Below, in pieces: positions 58,101 to 64,000 of a stretch of DNA of 64,000 bases (positions are counted from its first letter, which is position 1; each line of letters begins with the position of its first letter). Both the position numbers and the translations under genes were made by a program. Source of the stretch: Lytechinus variegatus (Eukaryota; Echinodermata; Echinoidea; Temnopleuroida; Toxopneustidae); NCBI RefSeq assembly GCF_018143015.1, contig NC_054741.1, positions 51,413,048 to 51,477,047 of the forward strand, in the 5' to 3' direction. Under the pieces are notes generated by a model. That model was not told where the DNA came from. It did not search any database and saw only the letters and a program-made list of their open reading frames with translations.

Positions 58101-59472
58101 TGCTGGCTCCCCCATATTCTTGGTATTGATATTCATATGTTTTCTTTTTGTAAATATTTGATTGTATTTGAATGTTTTTTACCAGAAATGGAAATAAATA
58201 AACGAAACGAACGAACGAACGTACCTGTGTTTCAAAATTTTATGTAACATCTCTAATTGATTATTCTACTTCTCTTATTGTCTCCTTGCACAGAAAGAGA
58301 CCATGATTGCCGGCCAGGCCCCACGCCCTGCTGTCAACTCCAAAGAAGGAGCAATGATGTACCACACGAAAACACCAATCGAGGACCTCGTCGCATTGGG
58401 TTTGCAGAGATTGGAGGAGATGAGAGAAAGCAGGGAGGCACCGCCAGAAGCAACGGCTCCTCGTCAACCTCCACCACCGCCATCAGCACCTCGAGAACTG
58501 GTTCCACCTCCTCCACCAGCTGTAGAACCAGCAGCCATTCCTCGATCACTACCTCCAGCCCTACCTCGACGACGACCATCGCCACCCAGAGTACTGCCAC
58601 TCCAACCAGCTCCTCTATCACCATTATCAGTTCATCGATCAGCATCCCGACTGCAACCATCACTCAGAGGGCCATCACCCCCACCAGCTCCTCGATCACC
58701 AACACCACCACCCAGAGGGCTACCACTCCAATCAGCTCCTCGATCACCAATACCACCACTCAGACGACCACCACCTCGAGGACCACCACCACTAGCACCA
58801 CGACAGCCGCCACCACCAGCACCACGACAGCCGCCACCACCAGCACCACGACAGCCGCCACCACATGCACCACGACGGCTGCCACCACCAGCACCACGAC
58901 GGCCGCCAGCACCACGATGGCTGCCACCACCTGAACAGGAAGCACCGGTACCCCCTGCAGTACTTTCACAAATTGCCGAAGACCCAGTTGTGGGTTTCTT
59001 GTGGGACAAGATTGTTGAGCTGAAGGAAGAAGACAGAAGGAAAACCCAACAGATCAACCGCATGGAGTTGGAACTGACACACCTGAGAAGTCTGCACAGC
59101 CAGAGTAATGTAAGATCGAACAAGGTCCGTAGCAGAGACGAAATCACGAGGCGGCTGGAGTTCGTCACAGATGACGGCAAGAGGACTATGCAAGTCACAA
59201 AGCAGGTGATGGACTCTCTGCTCCCATTTGCCCCTTGCCACAGGGACGTGTCTAGGAGACTTGTTAATCTTCTCTTCCTGAGAGAAGAAAGGATCAACAG
59301 AAATGTGATGGGCATAAGGAATCCTGCTATGGACCCAGAGAGGATGGGGGCCATTCGCTGTGCGACGTTCGCTTTGTGCCCGAAAGGTGGAGAATCCCAG
59401 GAACAAGTCTGGAAGAGGTGCGTGAAAGGGATCGACGCACAGAATCGGAACCTAAAAAGACGGACAGTGTGA
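46076..59472 (+). CDS. BEN-domain protein, five-exon model
   Basis: The exons are 46076-46167, 53206-53422, 53889-54068, 54463-54558 and 58294-59472, about 587 residues if exon 2's TGA is ignored. All junctions are GT-AG; exon 1 ends in phase 2 and the others in phase 0. Residues ~1-103 (MVVQYQARDPESGIW...) are a compact unrecognised region. Exons 3-4 are basic and proline-rich (PPRKRP, nuclear-localisation-like). Exon 5 adds a proline/arginine repeat region, a coiled coil (VELKEEDRRKTQQINRMELE) and a C-terminal BEN domain with SRRLVNLLFLREERINRNVM and NPAMDPERMGAIRC. BEN domains bind DNA or chromatin partners, so a nuclear regulatory role is likely. The codon TGA at 53414-53416 breaks the frame two codons before exon 2's donor. 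Confidence 0.75.
46216..46399. mobile_element. Hairpin element, CACTGTAAAAAATAAAG termini (BEN intron 1)
   Basis: This is a diverged relative of the element at 35251, sharing CACTnTAAAAAA, AGTGCTAATT, AGTGACTGCA and the TTTAAATTTGAACTAG turn. The arms are less perfect. It starts 49 bp after exon 1's donor. Confidence 0.8.
46623..49882. mobile_element. 3.26-kb DNA transposon with 8-bp target duplication (BEN intron 1)
   Basis: The direct repeat AATCAATA is perfect at 46615-46622 and 49883-49890. The termini CAACGTTCTCGC and GCGAGAACGTTG are perfect 12-bp inverted repeats, and both sides then show CGGTTGTCGG. The left end has GC-rich hairpins (GAAGCACGCACGG, GCGCGAAGCGCGG). The right end has four GTTGTCGG repeats, then CCGACAACC. 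No transposase ORF was seen. An ORF at 49471-49893 with a donor-like GCGAG|GTAAGC inside is unrecognised. Eight-bp duplications occur in hAT, P and Merlin-type elements, and the termini do not settle which. Confidence 0.85.
47160..47201. repeat. Perfect 20-bp-arm hairpin
   Basis: TATTTGGAAGCCTCGGAAGA, spacer TT, then the exact complement. It lies inside the 3.26-kb element. Confidence 0.85.
49895..52860. repeat. Degenerate tandem array interrupted by a LINE
   Basis: Related blocks recur at about 49925, 50410, 52010 and 52310 (TTTTATGAAATAGATATTGC, then AAGGAAAACATTTGTTGATT). A second motif, TTGATAGAATAATTATT followed by ACCACTCATATTGC, recurs near 50520/51890, 52200 and 52495. The units are roughly 300-500 bp and heavily diverged. 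Confidence 0.55.
50545..51895 (+). pseudogene. 5'-truncated L1/Tx1-like LINE: ORF2 C-terminus and poly-A tail
   Basis: A 332-codon open frame (50549-51547) has the C-terminal features of L1/Tx1-type ORF2: WEELFGRQPKEIDWSIIH, then TIETQLRSFYFKIFHNAF and the zinc-binding CYFCSEEPETLDHLFCN. No reverse transcriptase precedes it. Downstream lie a GT-rich 3' UTR and an A-rich tail at about 51865-51895. It inserted at an A-run inside one repeat unit of the surrounding array. Confidence 0.85.
52875..52905. mobile_element. Solo right end of the TTAA family
   Basis: AACTTTTTGTTGGGGTGGAC and TTGTCCT followed by TTAA match the right terminus of copies A-C. The left end is missing. Confidence 0.6.
53206..53422 (+). 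CDS. BEN gene exon 2 (contains in-frame TGA)
   Basis: The acceptor TTCATTCCAG| has a T-rich tract and the donor is ATG|GTTAGT. It encodes RWTNYRNIISDIPTTDLGVS through ELEKELWPGTSPF to IRTNDPF, then TGA GGA ATG. An alternative phase-0 donor CTT|GTAAAA near 53360 would avoid the stop. Confidence 0.65.
53889..54068 (+). CDS. BEN gene exon 3
   Basis: Sixty codons run in phase 0 from ITKTEHGGRQFRYEHIAEAP through VPVQPPRKRPLVADAGD to SGKQ|GTTAGA. The basic clusters suggest nuclear import. Confidence 0.75.
54463..54558 (+). CDS. BEN gene exon 4
   Basis: The acceptor is TTGCTTTTCAG| and the donor AAGAAG|GTAGGT. Thirty-two codons (SALGPTRTKKTAPPQPPAPT...TKVTKK) form a Pro/Lys/Thr linker in phase 0. 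Confidence 0.75.
54742..55984. mobile_element. Tc1/mariner-like element with ~300-bp terminal repeats (BEN intron 4)
   Basis: It is flanked by TA (54740-54741 and 55985-55986). The termini CAGTGCGTATAAAAAAGG and the complement CAGTGCGTATCAAAAAAAAC extend as imperfect inverted repeats of about 300 bp (GTTCATGCTTGAGCGAACA, GGCTTGCGCCAAAATGGC and complements). The centre (55030-55690) has no intact transposase. Confidence 0.85.
56209..56834. mobile_element. TTAA-flanked AGGTCAAGTCCACC family, copy C (BEN intron 4)
   Basis: TTAA lies at 56205-56208 and 56835-56838. The left end is GGGTCAAGTCCACCCC and the right GGGTGGACTTGTCAT. A short local duplication (GAATATATTTCACATAA with AAAATACA) lies near 56555-56625. 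Confidence 0.85.
56868..58222 (+). pseudogene. Jockey-superfamily reverse transcriptase relic (CR1/L2-like)
   Basis: GIFLDLSKAFDSINHHIL opens the reverse-transcriptase palm. A TAA at 56940 and a one-base frameshift near 57060 break it. The next frame, 57061-57984, is intact: GVPQGSILGPLFFLLYVNDM, the catalytic FADDTNLF, then the thumb and C-terminal region to TAA. The 5' edge abuts TTAA copy C and carries a 17-bp direct duplication (GGAATATTTCTAGATTT). The 3' end is a short (ACGA)n tract at about 58200-58222, in the manner of LINEs that end in microsatellites. Confidence 0.85.
58294..59472 (+). CDS. BEN gene exon 5 (proline repeats, coiled coil, BEN domain)
   Basis: The acceptor is CTCCTTGCACAG|. 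The frame runs 392 codons to TGA. After KETMIAGQAPRPA comes a Pro/Arg region with a 24-bp tandem unit encoding QPPPPAPR (about 58790-58935). A coiled coil lies near 59010-59100 and the BEN domain at about 59130-59460. If upstream exons are defective, translation could begin at ATG 58303. AATAAA follows at about 59586. Confidence 0.9.
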   Translation, partial: KETMIAGQAPRPAVNSKEGAMMYHTKTPIEDLVALGLQRLEEMRESREAPPEATAPRQPPPPPSAPRELVPPPPPAVEPAAIPRSLPPALPRRRPSPPRVLPLQPAPLSPLSVHRSASRLQPSLRGPSPPPAPRSPTPPPRGLPLQSAPRSPIPPLRRPPPRGPPPLAPRQPPPPAPRQPPPPAPRQPPPHAPRRLPPPAPRRPPAPRWLPPPEQEAPVPPAVLSQIAEDPVVGFLWDKIVELKEEDRRKTQQINRMELELTHLRSLHSQSNVRSNKVRSRDEITRRLEFVTDDGKRTMQVTKQVMDSLLPFAPCHRDVSRRLVNLLFLREERINRNVMGIRNPAMDPERMGAIRCATFALCPKGGESQEQVWKRCVKGIDAQNRNLKRRTV

Positions 59473-61190
59473 GGCACGGTGACTTTCATCGTGACTTTCA
59501 ATTTGATGCACATGTTCAATTATCATGACAAAGTGAAAATCTACTATTCTTGAACATAATTTCTTAAAATGTGTGTTATCTCATGAAATAAATATTATTT
59601 AAAGAAATGAGCAAGACAGGCTATTTTTACGTGTAGGTCACAGTTGACCGTTTTTCTATTTATAATTTGCCTTACACATTTTCGTATTAAAATTCTATCT
59701 AGATAAAAAAAAGAAGAGAACAATCGGCTTGGAAGTGGCATGAGATGACAAAATATATTTTAGAAAGTTTGCGGACCATTACTTTTTGTGAATACTATTT
59801 TTTTAATGCCTTTTTATATAACTCATGCGATTTTTCATGTTATAGTCATATGGCAAATATTAGACTGTTGTAATGTACTACATGTATGACTTATGCAATA
59901 AAATTTATTTGAGTGAATTATAAATAGTCCCATACAATTTACATTCTATTAGGATAGTTTAGACAGCCCCTTTTAGGTCATAAATCATCATATCTATAAA
60001 TTACCCTACAATTTTCATGTAAAATTTTGTTCTTGATAAAAATACAAACTCCTTTGAAATGGTCCATAGGAGATTACACAATATATTTTATGGAGTTTAT
60101 TTCAGGAAATGATCAATGTTTTTAGAGAACAGTTGAACCATTTTAGATTTGTGATTTACAGTACATCTTTTTAAAAGTACATGTATATACAAAATATATG
60201 AAAATAAAATTTCCTTGGAAATTGCTTATGTGAGATGAAGTATTAATTTTAATTGAGTTTTCCGATTATTTGTGGGAATACATGTACTTATTTTTGCAAT
60301 ACATTTGTATGTAACTCACCTGTCATTGACTATTGTGCTTTTTGTCATGTAACAATCTGTAATAATGTGAGATTTTTTCACTGATTTTTGCTTATCAATT
60401 GAATTAAAGAATGTTTATATGCAATATCAATGGACTGTAGTCTATGTCTTTGGTCAGATTATCAAAATAGTAGCACCATAAAATTGATTAAATACAAACT
60501 CATGTAATGTCACTTTTAATATTCATTAATTTTCTTTCTTTCGGGAGAAGATGTAAATCATATCTGAATACCAGAGCATTGTTGCAAAACGACTTATGTA
60601 GGGCAAAAAAGGAGAAAGACAGAAGGAGAACTAAAGGAAGAAAAGGGGGAGAAGTAACAGAGGGAATGGGAGGGGGGAAAAGAAATGAAGGGGAGAGGGG
60701 AAAGGAAAGGGTGTATATGTATAAAACGAAAAAGAGAAGGAATGGAGATGAGAAAGAAAAGTAAGGAAAAAGAGAATAAAGACATGAAAGGGAGAGAGAG
60801 TAAAAGAGAAGGTAGAGACGTCTTCTGGAGAGATGGAAGAAATAGCAGAAGGAGAAAAGGCTAGGGAGGGGGGAAAAAAGGGGGCATAGAGGACGAAACT
60901 AAGGGAAAGAAAAGAAGGGAAAAGAAAAGTAGGAGGAGGGGTGAGTGATTAAAAAAACCCACGCACACGAGAGAGATGATTGCCCAAACCATGGACCTAT
61001 TACAAAGGATGTGATAGGTCCATGCCCAATCCATGGACTCTCTAAGTAGGACCTGCTCAAACTGATCGTGTCTCAAGCCCCACGTGCCCTGGCAGAGAGC
61101 GGGTAGAAAAAAAGCGGTTCGGGTTGAATTCCTCAATGACGTGATAAAACCACAGGTTGTAACCTCCATGCTCCGTATCAACAGACACCC
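59473..61190. other. BEN gene 3' flank and purine-rich repeat
   Basis: Up to about 60500 this is AT-rich 3' UTR-like sequence. 60590-60905 is a G/A-rich block (GAAAAGGGGGAGAAGTAA type) whose relative lies at 61765-62075, sharing GACATGAAAGGGAGAG and GAAGAAATAGCA in the same order. Confidence 0.5.
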
Positions 61191-61196
61191 ACTTAA

Positions 61197-61704
61197 ACAG
61201 AAGGTCCAGGCAGGAGATATTTATATCTTAATACATGTAGAGTATAAAATTCACAAAGCAAAATGCTGAAAATTTGATCAAAATCGTAGAGCAAATTAAT
61301 GAAGTTATTGAATTTTAAAGATTCACATTATTCCAGTTAAACAGTTCTAGCCATGTATTTATGAATATTCATCAGGTGGGCTAATAACGTCACATCCCAC
61401 TTGTTCTTTTGCATTTTATTCTATGAAATCAGATTTATTCACAAATTTCTACCAAGAACTAAAACAATTTGATGTAGACACATTTAACCCATGTATGAAA
61501 AATGGAACATTATGATTTCATGTAATTACATAAGAAAAAGGAAAGTAGGGATGTGACATCATCAGCCCACCTATTGAATATTCATGACGATCGATGTGCA
61601 TTTAATAACTTCTACTTGTTATCGATTGTGATGAAATTTTCAGCATTTTTCTCTGTGAATTTAATCCTCTATTTATTTAGATTTTTTTTGCCCTGACTAT
61701 CCCT
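61197..61704. mobile_element. Diverged TTAA-flanked element, copy E
   Basis: TTAA lies at 61193-61196 and 61705-61708. The interior holds GAAAATTTGATCAAAATCG and, inverted, GATGAAATTTTCAGCAT as in copies A-C. The terminal similarity is weak. Confidence 0.5.
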
Positions 61705-64000
61705 TTAAAATCCTACCCTGATAAGGTTTCCATGGGAATTAATGCCCCCCCCCTCTAAAAAAGAATTGACAGGAGAACTAAAGGGAAGAAAAGGGGAGAA
61801 GTAAAAGAAAGAAGGGGAAGGGGAAAGGAAAGATGAAAAATAAAAGTGAAGGAAAAGAAAGGGGAGAGGGGAAAGGAAAGGGTATAAAAAAAAGAGAAAG
61901 AAACAAAAGGAATGGAAGATGGGAAAGAAAAGGGAGGAAAAGAGAATATCAAGACATGAAAGGGAGAGGGGGATGGAAAGGAAGATAAGTGACAGAAAGA
62001 AAGGAGAAATGAGAGGGTGATACGGAAGAAATAGCAAAGGAGAAAATGCTGGGGGAGAAGAGGACGAAACTTACATGTAGGGAAAAAAAGGGGAGAGCGA
62101 ATGATTAAAAAACACGAGAGAGTTGATTGCCCATTTCATATCTTAAAATACTTTCTCTGTATATTTCTACCGAAATTCGTTATGCTTCATCAAGTTGTTT
62201 TCTGAGAAGATATGGGCAGTGCGGTGAGCTGATTAGAGAAGAGCGAGAGAGAGAGAAACAAGTACGAGATTGATGGATTTGCTATTATAAGTATTATAGA
62301 CCAACTGGTTATGAGATGAAATGGTCAAAGACAATATGGTGATTGGAGGAAAATGACGATTGGACTAAATGACTGTTAGACTAAATGAAGGTGAATCATT
62401 TGATATAGACTTGGGATTTTTTTTAAGTGGGGGTGCTGATATAAATTTGAAAAGCCCCCCCCCAAAAAAAAGTTTTCAACTACAAAATAGAGGTCAAACT
62501 GGTCCTGAGAAATTTGAAATGGAAAGAAATATTCTCTACAAAATGAAGTACATTGTACAGAAAATATTTAAGGAATATATCTTTATCATGTATACATGGT
62601 TACAATTGAAACGTAGAGGTGAACGCCCGTAGCTACAGTGTACATTTACATGTACATGCAAGTAGCGATCCCCTGGCACGGGTCAATTAATTACGCCGTC
62701 TTGCGGGTTTCGCGAGTAATAGACAGAGATGTGAAAAATACAAAAAGCAGCTAACAATGGGCACAATAGAACGCAGTATACAGTAGGATGATTTGTCGTG
62801 TCGCGGCTTTAGTGAATTGAATTTATTAGAATGTCACTGGCGATTGCCAATATTTTGTTCAAAACAACAAAACAATAAGTATAAATTATACAAAATAAAT
62901 ATAAAATGCAAGAAATATAAGCAGATAAATGGAAACAAAATAGTATTAGTAGTGAATAATACACTCTATTAATGACCCACCCCCCCCCCCGAACCAACAT
63001 ACATGTAATGTCACTTGGTCAGCATTTGGATGATGATGATGGCGAGAAAGATGAAGATGATGATGACGATAAGATAGTGATTTTTTTTAAATATAAGACA
63101 CGAAAAGAAACAAAAGCTTTCTCTGGCAGGAGCAGGGGCGATTCCAACGAAGGGGGGGGGGTCGAGCCGGCCCTTATTTTGGGACAACCTACAAAAAGTG
63201 TCCATTTAGCTTTGTTCAGTGGTGTATCCAAGGGGGTACATCTGGACGGTGCGACCATCCACCCCCTTTGAGAGCAATAATCACTTTAAAATCAGTAAAT
63301 AGGCAGTTCACATGTAAGTGTGCTCCCGATGGGGTGGGTATAATGGAAAGATGTCATTGATACACAACAGAGAACCCTTTTCTGTTGTCAAAATTTCCTC
63401 TGTGAAATGCCCCCCCCCTTGGATCCGCCCATGAGAATATATGCTTTAAAACAAAGAAAACACTCTGGTCGGGAGTCTGCACTAGACATGATTCCATTGA
63501 TAAAAGCAAACACACTACATGTATAGATCCTACTACCCGCGGCTGCTACAACCCCTCTTTTTTCAGTGGACGATATCCCCCCCCCAAAAAAAAATCATGC
63601 TTACACACCTGATCCATCTTTGGATACCAATTGTAATTCAGAAAAATGAGTTTTTTTAAATGAGTTTCTTTGGTCGCGCATTGTATCCACTCGTCAATGG
63701 AAGACTTGAAGTGCCCCCCCCCTGGGGAGGGGGACACTCAATTTAGAAGCTCATTGATGCAACTCTCAAGTTCAGAAATGAGTATTAAGTTCGAAGGAAA
63801 TATGCGGGGATGGGATTTAAAGGAATGATCATAGGTTATTCGATATCTATAATTGAGAGATGGAGAAAATGAGTCTTAGTATTATATGTACATGTATAGG
63901 CCCTATAAAGTTTGTGGATCAGAACATAATGCTGAGGAAAATAAGCATTAAAAAAAACAGATCTTAGAAAGAAAGGTTCCTGCAAGCACAGGATAGACTT
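61705..64000. other. Purine-rich, poly-C and dispersed-repeat sequence
   Basis: This includes the second purine-rich block (61765-62075), C- or G-runs at 62456, 62981, 63151, 63411, 63578 and 63714, and a GAT microsatellite at 63030-63070. The ORFs are short and unrecognised. No gene was seen. Confidence 0.5.

Overview
The window reads as nuclear DNA of a marine deuterostome, most likely an echinoderm and probably a sea urchin. The signs are intron-split genes with standard GT-AG junctions, an AT-rich background, frequent ATGTACATGTA-type runs, many G/C homopolymers, and a dense load of small inverted-repeat DNA transposons and broken non-LTR retrotransposons. I see no prokaryotic operon, CRISPR array, rRNA or tRNA. 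The species call is inference from style, not from a marker gene.

Three spliced genes can be supported. (1) At 294-2298 (+), three exons join in frame into a ~236-residue protein with two C2H2 zinc fingers and a C-terminal domain that resembles, from memory, the SAM/C2H2 multigene families of echinoderms and fish. A SAM-like exon overlaps its start in another frame. (2) At 9367-18113 (-), ten exons encode the whole mature part of mitochondrial aspartate aminotransferase (GOT2) with all active-site residues. Only the targeting-peptide exon was not found. (3) At 46076-59472 (+), five exons encode a BEN-domain protein with an unrecognised N-terminal region, a proline-rich repeat region and a coiled coil. 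The model fits in frame except for one TGA codon two codons before the end of exon 2. Two lone candidate exons are weaker: an arginine-rich, mitochondrial-presequence-like first exon at 39592 (+), and a 44-codon exon at 43169-43301 (-).

The rest is mobile and repeat DNA. 0-9 kb has a GGGTAA-motif block and a foldback array of TTCGGAATTACGAACC-like units. The GOT2 introns hold at least five small inverted-repeat elements, including two copies of one family in opposite orientation. 24-27 kb carries a ~1.07-kb palindrome whose arms contain a promoter-like core and a splice donor pointing outward. 28-33 kb has two TTAA-flanked elements and an RNase H-bearing LINE fragment. 40-42.5 kb has a hAT-type non-autonomous element containing a 62-codon ORF, followed by a foldback element. 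The 7-kb first intron of the BEN gene holds a 3.26-kb DNA transposon with a perfect 8-bp target duplication and a LINE inserted into a decayed tandem array. Its fourth intron holds a Tc1/mariner-like element with ~300-bp terminal repeats, a third TTAA element and a reverse-transcriptase relic. From 59.5 kb to the end I see only repeats and low-complexity DNA.

The genes look functionally unrelated to each other. The most unusual structures are the promoter-bearing palindrome, the 3.26-kb element, the ORF inside the hAT element, and the TGA in the BEN gene.
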